19,690 bases of DNA, taken from assembly GCA_002470275.1 (NCBI GenBank), contig DKNY01000033.1, positions 1 through 19,690 on the forward strand, written 5' to 3'. The DNA is from Gammaproteobacteria bacterium UBA7376. Lineage in GTDB: Bacteria > Pseudomonadota > Gammaproteobacteria > Pseudomonadales > Azotimanducaceae. Position numbers and translations under genes: made by a program. Positions within the stretch are counted from its first letter, which is position 1. Each line of letters begins with the position of its first letter. Below, one piece after another: positions 1-7,581 of the stretch. The notes below the pieces were generated by a model. That model was not told the DNA's origin. It saw only the letters and a program-made list of their open reading frames with translations, and ran no database searches.

Positions 1-27
1 TTTTTCCCCTCTCTTGCTGACCCTTTC

Positions 28-1044
28 TTAGGCAGACCGGACGCTCATGTCGTTAATCACGCCCAATCGCTGTCGAAGCGCCAGCCAGGCGCCCACGACC
101 CCCAGTACCAGGGCGCCCAACCCAGAGCAAACTAGAAAGATGAGATCAAAACCCGAAATTTGGACAGCCAGGCCATAGCTCGCGAACAGCGAGCCCAGGG
201 GTTCCTCGACGCTATTCAATGCGACGGCCAGTATCATGGTCGCCACTAATCCCCCACCAAACCCATACATTGCGCCGAAATAAAGAAAGGGTCTGCGTAG
301 CTGACCGCGCGTGGCGCCCACTAACGCCAGAACCCTGATTTCGTCGAGCCTAGACTCGATCGCCAGACGCACGGCCGCCAGGGTGATCAAGACTGCGGCA
401 GAACTGAACAAGAGCGCCAGAGTGATGCCAAGTCGATCGATCAGCTGACGAATGTTCGCCATTCGCTCAAGCCAGGTCTTCTCAATCACAACGGTTTCTA
501 CATCCGATCTGGCGCGAAGCTGTCTAGCCAGGCGATCGATATTTAAGTAGCTGGGGTCATTCGCAAAAAAAATGTCTGCAGAGGGGGGCAACGGATTTTG
601 AGCTGTGGCGGCAATGGCTTCCTGTATCGCACTAGACGCACTGCTTTGAGCAACCAGCGCCTCAAGCGCCTGTTCGGGCGTCGTCACAACAAGCGCCTTG
701 ACCTGTGCCTGGGCCAGCAATTCAGATCTCAGGTTGTCGATATTTTCCATCGGCGTACCCATTTCAAAATAGACGGTTACGCCTGATGGGCCCTCCCAAT
801 CTTGGCTTAACGCGGAAACATTGGCATGGCCAAGCCAGAGCAGCCCAGGCATGGCGAGGGCTGTGCCAATCATTAGCCAGACAACAAAGGAACTGAGTAG
901 GTGCTCACCCAAATAGGTCGCCGCCTCACCGCAAACGCGTAGATGGTCGGCAAACCAACCGCCTATCCGCCGCAAGAGAGGTCGCTGATCTGAAACCTGA
1001 AGTTCCGTCCTCTGAGAGGCTGTCGCCCCGCCGTCACTCACCAT
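28..1044 (-). CDS. ftsX: Cell division protein FtsX (ABC transporter-like permease)
   Basis: FtsX is the integral membrane partner of FtsE. At the septum the pair couples ATP hydrolysis to activation of periplasmic murein hydrolases through EnvC-type factors. The 338-residue product shows the expected layout: a cytoplasmic N-terminus, a first membrane segment near residues 50-71, a periplasmic domain of about 130 residues, then three further segments near 206-228, 253-276 and 301-323. The last three lie in the FtsX/MacB-type permease domain. The ATG start lies inside the end of ftsE (11-base overlap), which implies translational coupling. Length and topology are normal for proteobacterial FtsX. 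The identification rests on topology plus position after ftsY and ftsE; primary sequence in this family is weakly conserved. The next gene downstream, often rpoH, would lie outside the window. Confidence 0.95.
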   Translation of the reverse strand: MVSDGGATASQRTELQVSDQRPLLRRIGGWFADHLRVCGEAATYLGEHLLSSFVVWLMIGTALAMPGLLWLGHANVSALSQDWEGPSGVTVYFEMGTPMENIDNLRSELLAQAQVKALVVTTPEQALEALVAQSSASSAIQEAIAATAQNPLPPSADIFFANDPSYLNIDRLARQLRARSDVETVVIEKTWLERMANIRQLIDRLGITLALLFSSAAVLITLAAVRLAIESRLDEIRVLALVGATRGQLRRPFLYFGAMYGFGGGLVATMILAVALNSVEEPLGSLFASYGLAVQISGFDLIFLVCSGLGALVLGVVGAWLALRQRLGVINDMSVRSA

Positions 1045-1744
1045 GCTTGCCCCCCGCTGGAGGCTTGGCCTCGATGGGTGCCGTATCTTCTACAAGCCGC
1101 CCCTCCGATAGATGCAGGATGCGAGCCTGCTGAGACTTAATCAGCTCCACATCATGGCTTGCAACGATGACCGTCGTGCCCAGCTGATTAAACTGACTGA
1201 ACAGCGATATCACCTGGCGGGATAGAAAGGGGTCCAGATTACCCGTCGGCTCGTCTGCCAAGATCAGCCGTGGCCGGGTGACTATGGCGCGCGCAATGCC
1301 AATACGCTGCTGCTGCCCGCTTGAGAGCTGACTGGGCAAGCAGTTCTCAATCCCCGATAAATCTACGCTCCCTAAGGCCCCGCGCACTCTCCTAACGATT
1401 GCATTGTGCGACCACTGAAGCACCCTCAACGGTAAGGCTACATTGTCGAAAACCGACCGATCTTCGAGCAACATATGATCTTGAAACACAACGCCCACCT
1501 GACGGCGATACCATGGCAGCCGTCGTGGCCCAAGTCTCCCAATATCAACCCCATCCACCAGGACTCGCCCCGCAGAAGGTAATTCCGCACCAATAAGAAG
1601 TCGGAGAAAGGTGCTCTTTCCCGCGCCAGAATGGCCGGTCAAAAAGGTCATGGACCCGGAATCAAAATGCGTCGTGACGTCGCGTAGCGCTTCTCGTCCG
1701 TTGTCGAAGCGCCGGGTGATGTGATCAACAGAGATATCCGTCAT
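1034..1744 (-). CDS. ftsE: Cell division ATP-binding protein FtsE
   Basis: This is the cytoplasmic ATPase of the FtsEX complex, which binds FtsZ and drives FtsX. All ABC motifs are visible in the 236 residues: Walker [10 protein letters not shown] at 37-45, Q-loop Gln88, signature LSSGQQQR at 140-147, Walker B LILADEP at 160-166 and the H-loop His197 in ASHD. The length is slightly above the 222 of the E. coli protein because of a short C-terminal tail. The gene starts 5 bases after the ftsY stop and overlaps ftsX by 11 bases, so the three genes form one tightly coupled operon. LolD-like ATPases share these motifs, but the ftsY-ftsE-ftsX context settles the assignment. Confidence 0.97.
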   Translation of the reverse strand: MTDISVDHITRRFDNGREALRDVTTHFDSGSMTFLTGHSGAGKSTFLRLLIGAELPSAGRVLVDGVDIGRLGPRRLPWYRRQVGVVFQDHMLLEDRSVFDNVALPLRVLQWSHNAIVRRVRGALGSVDLSGIENCLPSQLSSGQQQRIGIARAIVTRPRLILADEPTGNLDPFLSRQVISLFSQFNQLGTTVIVASHDVELIKSQQARILHLSEGRLVEDTAPIEAKPPAGGKHGE

Positions 1745-1749
1745 ATCGC

Positions 1750-2733
1750 CTAAGTGCCTGAATCGAGCGCCAGGAGCGCGTGAACAAATTCATCTGGCGC
1801 AAATACGCGCAAATCTTCTTCTGCTTCGCCGACGCCGATAAAGTGAATGGGAACAGGCTTTGAGTCACCCCCCAACGCAGTTGCCGCCAGGGCAAAAATC
1901 ACCCCCGCCTTGGCCGTTCCATCGAGCTTTGTGATAACCAGGCCTGTCACAGGAATCGCTTCGTTAAAGGCAGTTAGCTGGCTGATCGCATTTTGGCCGA
2001 CGCCGCCGTCTAAGACCAAGATCACTTCATGAGGCGCGTCTTGATCGAGGCGTTTGATGACCCGCCTAATTTTCGACAATTCATCCATTAGCTGGACTTT
2101 CGCCTGCAGTCGTCCAGCGGTGTCCACCAGCAGCACATCCATACCCTTGGCTTGAGCAGATGCCACCGCATCGTAGGCAACGGAGGCACTGTCGCTACCC
2201 TGACGCTGAGCAATCACTGGAATGTTGTTACGCTCACCCCAGCTTTGAAGCTGTTCAACCGCTGCGGCTCGAAAGGTATCTCCTGCGGCCAGCATCACTT
2301 TCAGCCCCTGATCCTGCAGGCGCTTCGCTAATTTCCCGATGGTGGTCGTCTTGCCCACCCCGTTAACCCCCACAAAGAAAATGATCTTGGGCAATGCGTC
2401 AGGTTGACGGGGCTCAATGTTGAAGGTGCTGCCGCACTGCGCCAGCCGCTGGATTAGCACTTCTGAAAGGACGCGATACAGGGTTTTGGTATCTGCGAGT
2501 TCTCTGCGACTGGCTCTGAGCGTTAACTCCTCGATAATTGCCGTCGTCGCGGGAATGCCGACGTCCGCAAGCAATAACGACGTTTCCAGCTCCTCTAGCG
2601 CCGTCTCGTTTAGCGCTTTCTCACCTAGCAGCAGGTTCCCTAGGCCGCTGGCAAACTGCTCTCTGGTTTTTGCCAATCCCCCGCGCATGCGGTCCATCAG
2701 CCCGGCCGTCTTCTCTTCATCCGTTGTTGACAT
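1750..2733 (-). CDS. ftsY: Signal recognition particle receptor FtsY
   Basis: FtsY is the SRP receptor GTPase that docks ribosome-nascent chain-SRP complexes at the membrane translocon. The 327 residues hold the N domain (about 15-100) and the G domain: G1 GVNGVGKTTT around 122-131, the GDTFRAAA insertion-box region at 151-158, DTAGR at 204-208, and TKLDGTAK at 268-275 followed by the C-terminal IGVGE element. The long acidic A domain of E. coli FtsY is missing; only a short N-terminal stretch precedes the N domain, as in many non-enteric bacteria. The ATG is preceded on the minus strand by GGAAGGA at a suitable distance. It is the first gene of the ftsYEX operon and is divergent from rsmD. 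Confidence 0.97.
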   Translation of the reverse strand: MSTTDEEKTAGLMDRMRGGLAKTREQFASGLGNLLLGEKALNETALEELETSLLLADVGIPATTAIIEELTLRASRRELADTKTLYRVLSEVLIQRLAQCGSTFNIEPRQPDALPKIIFFVGVNGVGKTTTIGKLAKRLQDQGLKVMLAAGDTFRAAAVEQLQSWGERNNIPVIAQRQGSDSASVAYDAVASAQAKGMDVLLVDTAGRLQAKVQLMDELSKIRRVIKRLDQDAPHEVILVLDGGVGQNAISQLTAFNEAIPVTGLVITKLDGTAKAGVIFALAATALGGDSKPVPIHFIGVGEAEEDLRVFAPDEFVHALLALDSGT

Positions 2734-2780
2734 CGATGCATTCCTTCCCGCGAAGAATTATTGTTTGATTTCTGCCTACG

Positions 2781-2807
2781 TTACAAACCGCGCATGCCTC
2801 GTATAGT
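2781..2807 (+). promoter_or_regulatory. Possible promoter for rsmD
   Basis: In the ftsY-rsmD divergent gap a TATAGT -10-like hexamer (2802-2807) follows a TTACAA -35-like hexamer (2781-2786) with a 15-base spacer, shorter than the usual 17. It would give a leader of about 35 bases before rsmD. The spacer is poor, so this is a weak prediction. Confidence 0.3.
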
Positions 2808-2846
2808 ATCGCGATTCCGGCCTCGACCATCGTAGTATCTGTGCTT

Positions 2847-3416
2847 ATGGCTAAAAACAAAATGCAGCAGGTACAGATCATCAGCGGCAAAAGCCGGGGA
2901 AGGAAACTTCCGTTCCCAGAGCTCGATGGACTCAGGCCCACCCTGGGCCGCACCAGAGAAACGCTCATGAATTGGCTCAGGCCTGATCTGCCAGGTGCAA
3001 CCTGTTTAGACCTCTTTGCCGGCTCTGGTGCTTTGGCCTTCGAGGCCCTGTCTAATGGCGCTTCGAGCGCCGTTTTTGTGGAATCAAATCCGCGAGTCTG
3101 CGCCGCCCTAAAAGACAACGCCACCAAACTTGGGCTTGCCCAGGAGGCTGAGATCATCCAGGGCGATGGCGTCCGATATCTTCAGTCAACCCAAGAGACC
3201 TTCGACCTCATCTTCCTAGACCCACCCTTCGGCGATCGCCAACTCCTCGACCAAGCTCTGGCAGCGATCTGCCAAGGGAAGCTGGCCCGTCGCTGGATTT
3301 ACCTAGAATCGGATCAGCCCACCTTTTTAGACGACTGCTGCACAAAGTACGGCGTCCCTCCATACAAAGAGACACGGAGTGGTCAGACCGTTAGCGCATT
3401 GATTCAGATTCCTTGA
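2847..3416 (+). CDS. rsmD: 16S rRNA (guanine(966)-N(2))-methyltransferase RsmD
   Basis: RsmD methylates N2 of G966 of 16S rRNA in the 30S subunit using S-adenosylmethionine. The 189-residue product shows the RGRKLPF/RPTLGRTRETLMNWL N-terminal signature (about 18-45), SAM-binding motif I DLFAGSGALAFEAL at 55-68, and the catalytic DPPF motif at 125-128, as in the family. I chose ATG at 2847 because MAKNK is a typical opening. An in-frame GTG six bases upstream (2841) is possible, and neither start has a clear Shine-Dalgarno sequence. The pairing with divergent ftsY is the standard gammaproteobacterial arrangement, and coaD follows on the same strand after 100 bases. Confidence 0.95.
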   Translation: MAKNKMQQVQIISGKSRGRKLPFPELDGLRPTLGRTRETLMNWLRPDLPGATCLDLFAGSGALAFEALSNGASSAVFVESNPRVCAALKDNATKLGLAQEAEIIQGDGVRYLQSTQETFDLIFLDPPFGDRQLLDQALAAICQGKLARRWIYLESDQPTFLDDCCTKYGVPPYKETRSGQTVSALIQIP

Positions 3417-3516
3417 ACCGCCCAGCACAGCAGAAGGGGCAGCTTGCTTGCCCGGTAGTCGAGGGCTAACATCCCGGCATTCCTTCATCCAACCGTCATT
3501 TTAGGAGCAAAACCTG

Positions 3517-3999
3517 ATGGCCGATCGCACCGTGGTCTATCCGGGGTCGTTTAATCCCATTACAAACGGCCATACCGACCTCGTCGACCGAGCCCTGCAT
3601 CTGTTCGATCATGTTGTTCTCGCCATCGGCACATCTGCGCAAAAAGATCCAAAAACTCACCTCGCTGAAAGAATCGCACTCTGCCAGGAGGTCCTTGCCC
3701 AGTACGGTGACCAAGTATCCGTTGAAGGTTTCAACTCGTTGCTCGTCGACTTCGTAGAGGCAAAGGGCACCCGCTTCGTCCTGCGTGGGCTGCGAACGGT
3801 CACGGACTTTGACTATGAGTTTCAGATGGCTGAGATGAATCGATCTCTGAACCCACAGATTGAGTATGTTTTCTTGCCCACGTCCAAGGATTGCTCCTTC
3901 ATCTCCTCAACCCTAGTGCGAGAGATCGCTGCCTTGGGCGGAGACATTTCCCAGTTCGTTCATCCGGCCGTTATTGAGGCCATCGGTCAGCCCAGGTAG
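3517..3999 (+). CDS. coaD: Phosphopantetheine adenylyltransferase
   Basis: CoaD transfers AMP from ATP to 4'-phosphopantetheine to give dephospho-CoA, the penultimate step of coenzyme A synthesis. The 160 residues match the family length. They begin with PGSFNPITNGH, which carries the nucleotidyltransferase T/HxGH motif, and end with the ISSTLVRE signature. The start is supported by AGGAG 9 bases before the ATG. The 3' end overlaps the convergent mutM gene by 13 bases. Together with coaBC at 8859 the window supplies three consecutive activities of the CoA pathway, in separate transcription units. Confidence 0.97.
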   Translation: MADRTVVYPGSFNPITNGHTDLVDRALHLFDHVVLAIGTSAQKDPKTHLAERIALCQEVLAQYGDQVSVEGFNSLLVDFVEAKGTRFVLRGLRTVTDFDYEFQMAEMNRSLNPQIEYVFLPTSKDCSFISSTLVREIAALGGDISQFVHPAVIEAIGQPR

Positions 4000-4826
4000 G
4001 AACGCTCCCAGCCACTGGTCAGCTGACACTTTGGACAGAAAACAGTGCTCCGTTGAGCCAACACCTGCCCACGCAGCACTCCGTCGCATCGCTTACAGCG
4101 CTCGCCCGCTCTCCCATAAACATTCAGGCTCTGTTTGAAATACCCGGGTTGTCCGTCGGAGTTCACGAAATCACGCAAGGTTGTGCCGCCCACCTGAATT
4201 GCATTGCCCAGCACGCCGCGAATGGCCTGAGCAAGCTCGGCATAGGCGAATCGACTCACGCGGTGTGCTGCAGTGGTAGGGCGTATTCGCGCTAAGAATA
4301 GCGCCTCAGCCGCATAGATATTGCCCACGCCAACCACAATGCGCCCATCCATAATGAAGGCTTTCACGGAGCTACGCCGCTTTCGAGAACAACGGAAAAG
4401 ATGCTCCCCAGAGAACGCGTTGCCCAAGGGTTCCACGCCCAGGTTAGCCAGGAGCCAATGGTTTAAAACGGGGTCTGCGGTGAAGTGAAAGCTGCCGAAA
4501 CGCCGGGGGTCGTTATATCGAATTAGCGTGCCGCCCTTGATGTGGATATCGATGTGATCGTGTACTTTGTGAGGTTCATCTGGCGACACGATTCTCAGGC
4601 TGCCCGACATCCCTAAGTGGATGATCAAGGCGCCAACCGTGGTTTCGATGATGATGTACTTGGCCCTGCGGCCAACACTCTGGACCCGACAGCCTGCTAA
4701 GCTTTCGGGCAAATCCACCGGCCAGCGAAGCCTGGATTCTCTTACGACAAGGCGCTCTATCGAGCGCCTCTCAAGGAAGGGGGCGATCCCTCTTCGCGTT
4801 GTCTCGACTTCGGGAAGCTCAGGCAT
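3987..4826 (-). CDS. mutM: Formamidopyrimidine-DNA glycosylase (MutM/Fpg)
   Basis: Fpg removes 8-oxoguanine and formamidopyrimidines from DNA and cleaves the abasic site. The 279 residues carry the key positions in E. coli numbering or close to it: Pro2 nucleophile and Glu3 in MPELPEVE, Lys56, void-filling Met73, Arg108 and Phe110 (NDPRRFG), GVGNIYAAE at 166-174, and a C-terminal zinc finger with Cys244, Cys247, Cys264 and Cys267. All catalytic elements are present. The start lies 3 bases after rpmG, so it is the last gene of an rpmB-rpmG-mutM transcript, as in E. coli. It overlaps coaD convergently by 13 bases, leaving no room for a separate terminator. Confidence 0.97.
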   Translation of the reverse strand: MPELPEVETTRRGIAPFLERRSIERLVVRESRLRWPVDLPESLAGCRVQSVGRRAKYIIIETTVGALIIHLGMSGSLRIVSPDEPHKVHDHIDIHIKGGTLIRYNDPRRFGSFHFTADPVLNHWLLANLGVEPLGNAFSGEHLFRCSRKRRSSVKAFIMDGRIVVGVGNIYAAEALFLARIRPTTAAHRVSRFAYAELAQAIRGVLGNAIQVGGTTLRDFVNSDGQPGYFKQSLNVYGRAGERCKRCDGVLRGQVLAQRSTVFCPKCQLTSGWERSYLG

Positions 4827-4829
4827 CCC

Positions 4830-4985
4830 CTACTTTATTTTGCCTTCCTTATACAGGACGTGCTTCCGGACCACCGGGTCGTACTTTTTGACTTCCATCT
4901 TATCCGGCGTATTTTTCTTGTTCTTGTCGGTCGTGTAGTAATGACCGGTGCCAGCACTTGAGACTAGTTTAATTTTCTCTCTCAT
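4830..4985 (-). CDS. rpmG: 50S ribosomal protein L33
   Basis: The 51-residue product reads as a standard bacterial L33: [19 protein letters not shown] at the N-terminus and [14 protein letters not shown] near the C-terminus. It contains no cysteines, so it is the zinc-free form. The same frame is open upstream to 5042, but [10 protein letters not shown] is the conserved start region and the extension looks unrelated. It lies 80 bases after rpmB and 3 bases before mutM on the minus strand. Confidence 0.96.
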   Translation of the reverse strand: MREKIKLVSSAGTGHYYTTDKNKKNTPDKMEVKKYDPVVRKHVLYKEGKIK

Positions 4986-5065
4986 GACTCCCTCACTGTG
5001 GTTGTCCTTGCCCTCTACCAGGTCGCCCTGTTTAGCTCGCAAGCACCCATTGGTTTAATTCTAGG

Positions 5066-5302
5066 CTAGACTTTTTGGCCCGCCGCACGCATATCTTTCA
5101 ACACCTCGTCGATGCCTTTCTTGTCGATAACGCGCATTCCGCTTGAGGAGACGCGAAGCCTGACATAGCGCTGCTCGGAGGCTACCCAAAAACGATGGTA
5201 ATGCAGGTTAGGCAGAAAACGACGACGCGTCTTATTAACCGCGTGGCTTACATTGTTGCCGGCCATTGGGCGTTTGCCGGTTACTTGGCATACCTTGGAC
5301 AT
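5066..5302 (-). CDS. rpmB: 50S ribosomal protein L28
   Basis: The 78-residue product is L28: [20 protein letters not shown] followed by the basic [15 protein letters not shown] segment and the [17 protein letters not shown]-terminal half. The length equals that of E. coli L28. It is the first gene of the rpmB-rpmG-mutM unit, with a strong predicted promoter about 30 bases upstream. The Shine-Dalgarno match (GGGA) is weak. Confidence 0.97.
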   Translation of the reverse strand: MSKVCQVTGKRPMAGNNVSHAVNKTRRRFLPNLHYHRFWVASEQRYVRLRVSSSGMRVIDKKGIDEVLKDMRAAGQKV

Positions 5303-5332
5303 GTTATGTGAGTCCCGGAAAAGTGAGGCGCG

Positions 5333-5361
5333 TTTATACCAAAGCCTGGGGCCCAGGGCAA
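5333..5361 (-). promoter_or_regulatory. Sigma70-type promoter of rpmB-rpmG-mutM
   Basis: On the minus strand TTGCCC (5356-5361) and TATAAA (5333-5338) are separated by exactly 17 bases, a near-consensus vegetative promoter. The predicted transcription start near 5326 gives a short leader of about 24 bases before rpmB. This fits the strong constitutive expression expected for ribosomal protein genes. Confidence 0.7.
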
Positions 5362-5463
5362 CGACACACGCTCAAGATTGGAGCAGCACCCAGCCAAAAG
5401 CGTCACAACGAGAGGCGCCTGGGATTCGTTCCCTTCACATTGGCTCAAGCAGCCCCCTCTTAA

Positions 5464-5506
5464 AGCAGGCCCCCGCTAGAGCAGGCCCCTGCTAGAGCAG
5501 GCCCCT
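5464..5506. repeat. 16-bp tandem repeat, about 2.7 copies, across the radC stop codon
   Basis: Units AGCAGGCCCCCGCTAG (5464-5479) and AGCAGGCCCCTGCTAG (5480-5495) differ at one base and are followed by a partial third copy of 11 bases (5496-5506). The TAG stop of radC (5492-5494 on the minus strand) falls inside unit 2. Unit 2 also contains the inverted repeat AGCAGG/CCTGCT. The last codons of radC are therefore built from the repeat. Confidence 0.85.
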
Positions 5507-6238
5507 CTCCGCGAAGGATACCGTACTGCCCCCGGTCACAACGATGTGGTCCAGGACTCGCACGTCCAGCTCCGCCAGCAGGCGCTTCAAGTCTTGGGTC
5601 ACCTGCACGTCGGCTAAGCTTGGTTCGGCGATACCTGATGGATGATTGTGGGCCAGAATGAGTGCGGCGGCATTATGCTCTAGCGCCCGCCGTAAGACCT
5701 CCCTTGGGTGTACGTGGGTGCAATCTATGGAGCCGTGAAACATAATTTCGAACGCTAACAGTTCATGTTTTGAGTTCAAAAACAAACAGGCAAAAGACTC
5801 TCGCACCTGATGGCCCAGGCGCTGACGTAAATATCGGCTTACTGCCCCCGCATCGTTGAAGCGTGTCCCCTTGGTGAAACTGACCTCTACATCCCGAGCC
5901 ATGAGTTCATGCATGGCCTTTATTTGTGCTGCCTTGGCCAGGCCCACCCCATGAAAAGCCTGAAGCGAAACGATGGGCGCCCCAAGCACACCAGAAATGC
6001 TGCCGAAGTGGTCAAGCAGATGACGAGCAAGCGACACCGCGTCGACCCCCGGAAAACCGCTCACCAGGCAAATGCCGAGCAATTCAGCGGTGGAGAGCTG
6101 GCTGGCTCCAAATCTTTCGAGCCGATATCGAGGTTGCTCAGAGGCGTTCCAACCAGAAATGACCTTGGCTGACCTGGTTGGCTGAGATTTCAACCCACCA
6201 ACGATGAGAGGCGGGGCACCTTTCTTTTCCACGCTCAT
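5492..6238 (-). CDS. radC: RadC-family JAMM/MPN domain protein
   Basis: RadC-family proteins have an N-terminal UPF0758/helix-hairpin-helix part and a C-terminal MPN (JAMM-like) metalloprotease fold. Their molecular role is unsettled, and the old link to DNA repair in E. coli was withdrawn. Here the hairpin motif HGVGLAKAAQIKA lies at about 96-108 and the JAMM signature HNHPSG at 197-202 with Asp210 in SLAD. The 248 residues include roughly 28 N-terminal residues beyond the usual start of homology, so translation may begin further in; the Shine-Dalgarno sequence for the chosen ATG is weak. The 3' end carries a tandem repeat. In relatives radC lies directly divergent from coaBC; here nagR-nagA stands between them. 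Confidence 0.93.
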   Translation of the reverse strand: MSVEKKGAPPLIVGGLKSQPTRSAKVISGWNASEQPRYRLERFGASQLSTAELLGICLVSGFPGVDAVSLARHLLDHFGSISGVLGAPIVSLQAFHGVGLAKAAQIKAMHELMARDVEVSFTKGTRFNDAGAVSRYLRQRLGHQVRESFACLFLNSKHELLAFEIMFHGSIDCTHVHPREVLRRALEHNAAALILAHNHPSGIAEPSLADVQVTQDLKRLLAELDVRVLDHIVVTGGSTVSFAERGLL

Positions 6239-6638
6239 ACCTAGAGCTCAACGGACAAGGCACTCAGTATCGGCCCACTCCGCGTCAACGGGATACGCCT
6301 GTGTTCGTCAAGATGACTGCAAAATTTACATTGGACAGCCACAGAGAAAACCGACGCGACCGCCGCCAGCTCGCAAGAAGTCGGGCGCAATCACTCACGC
6401 CAAGTGCCGGCGATCTTGACCCGGATTCACATCTTGGGCACTCACCCACCTGAATCACCTAAAAAAGGCACCCCTCGGTCTGCGCTCTCTGGTTACCAAT
6501 AAAATATCTCGACGGGAGATGGCCTGTTCACTCGGCCTAATCCCAGAAAATCCAGGCCCGCCAGCGGACGTTGAACAAATTAAGAGGCAAATTGGTTATA
6601 TATTGGTATTCTTTCCCGGACGCACTCGAGATATGTGA
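6239..6638. other. 400-base non-coding region between radC and nagR
   Basis: I see no convincing gene here; the small open frames lack codon structure and ribosome binding sites. Visible elements are a palindromic TGGTTACCA (6490-6498), a small hairpin ATCTC-GACGG-GAGAT (6506-6520), a TTGAAC -35-like hexamer (6571-6576) and the paired ATTGGTTA/ATTGGTAT repeats listed separately. It probably carries the divergent promoters of radC and nagR. Confidence 0.6.
6591..6609 (+). promoter_or_regulatory. Candidate NagR operator: direct repeats spaced 11 bp
   Basis: ATTGGTTA (6591-6598) and ATTGGTAT (6602-6609) are direct repeats offset by 11 bases, one helical turn, about 30 bases before the nagR start. 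They overlap an AT-rich TTATATA stretch that could serve as a -10 element. A reversed copy, TTACCAAT, lies at 6493-6500. HutC-type GntR regulators usually bind GGT/ACC half-sites, and autoregulation is common. Function here is inferred. Confidence 0.35.
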
Positions 6639-7376
6639 ATGAATGCCCTGAGTACGGTGATACAGCCTCTAGACTCGTCCCAGTCCCTGCCGCTATATCA
6701 GCAGCTGCAAAGGATTCTGCGGGACGCCATCGAGCAAGAGGTGTTGGTCGATCACGATGCCCTCCCTAGCGAGCGCGATATCGCTACTGAATTCGGCGTC
6801 TCCAGAATTACAGTTCGAAAGGCGATCAAGGGCCTTGCAGCAGAGGGGTTGATCGAACGACGCCAGGGGGCAGGCACGTTCGTCACTCCGCGAATCCAAA
6901 AGAAATTTTCCAAGCTGTCCTCCTTCTCTGAAGACATGGCCTCACGCGGGTGGCACCCCCACAGCGAATGGCTGGAACGCACGGCTGGAACGGCCACGCC
7001 AAAGGAGGCCTCAGCTCTGGGTGCCGCACCAGGCAGCGCGGTTTATCGATTTCACCGAATTAGATTCGCCAACGACATCCCGCTTGCCCTGGAGTTCTCA
7101 ACGATCCCAGTGCACGGCCTACCCTCACTGGACGCTGTCGGGGATTCGCTCTATGAGGCGTTGGCGGCTCACGCACATCGCCCGGTAAGAGCTGTACAGC
7201 GATTACGCGCAATCGCTTTCACCCCTGAGCAGGCAATCCTGCTGGGTGTTCAAGCCCAGGATCCCGGCCTGTTGATTGAGCGACGCAGCTACCTGAAGAA
7301 TGAGCAGGTGGTGGAACTGACGCGTTCGTTCTATCGAGGCGATGTCTATGACTTTATTACCGAACTGGTCGTTTAA
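6639..7376 (+). CDS. nagR: GntR/HutC-family transcriptional regulator, probable N-acetylglucosamine regulator
   Basis: The 245-residue product has an N-terminal winged helix-turn-helix (about 17-82) with the GntR signature LPSERDIATEFGVSRITVRK (42-61) followed by LIERRQGAGTFV. Its C-terminal UTRA effector domain (about 95-240) is typical of the HutC subfamily. UTRA domains bind small metabolites; members next to nagA respond to phosphorylated amino sugars such as GlcNAc-6-P. The assignment as NagR rests on the fold plus the adjacent nagA and is not proven by sequence alone. The start at 6639 has only a weak GAG upstream. Direct repeats in its promoter region suggest autoregulation. Base composition resembles the flanking core genes. 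Confidence 0.88.
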   Translation: MNALSTVIQPLDSSQSLPLYQQLQRILRDAIEQEVLVDHDALPSERDIATEFGVSRITVRKAIKGLAAEGLIERRQGAGTFVTPRIQKKFSKLSSFSEDMASRGWHPHSEWLERTAGTATPKEASALGAAPGSAVYRFHRIRFANDIPLALEFSTIPVHGLPSLDAVGDSLYEALAAHAHRPVRAVQRLRAIAFTPEQAILLGVQAQDPGLLIERRSYLKNEQVVELTRSFYRGDVYDFITELVV

Positions 7377-7407
7377 CGGGCGGATGATTACCCAACGAGG
7401 AAAGTAC

Positions 7408-7581
7408 ATGGCGACGGTTAGCGACAGCACACGCCCCATGGTTTGTGGACGGCAGGACGCATGGACACGGAGCGCCGGGGACGTTAGGCCTCAGAGGGTA
7501 AAACGGATATCCGCCGGGGGGGCTCTGGAGCGCGCCCTGCGGCCACCTTGCTTACCCAGTTTCTATAAAGGCACCCACTAA
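7408..7581 (+). CDS. Small ORF (57 aa) between nagR and nagA, unknown
   Basis: An ATG at 7408 follows a near-ideal GAGGAAAG ribosome binding site, and the frame ends in TAATG, sharing bases with the nagA start codon. This is the geometry of translational coupling. The peptide opens MATVSDSTRPMVC, is rich in Arg and Gly, and shows no domain I recognise. Nearby nag operons commonly have a sugar-phosphate isomerase/deaminase gene in this place, so the ORF may be the collapsed remnant of a deleted gene that kept its start site. It could also be a leader peptide controlling nagA. I see no frame in the segment that continues a recognisable isomerase. Confidence 0.4.
   Translation: MATVSDSTRPMVCGRQDAWTRSAGDVRPQRVKRISAGGALERALRPPCLPSFYKGTH

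Noticed and set aside
3440..3460. GGGCA/TGCCC hairpin between rsmD and coaD as a terminator
   Set aside because: The stem is 5 bp and no T-run follows.
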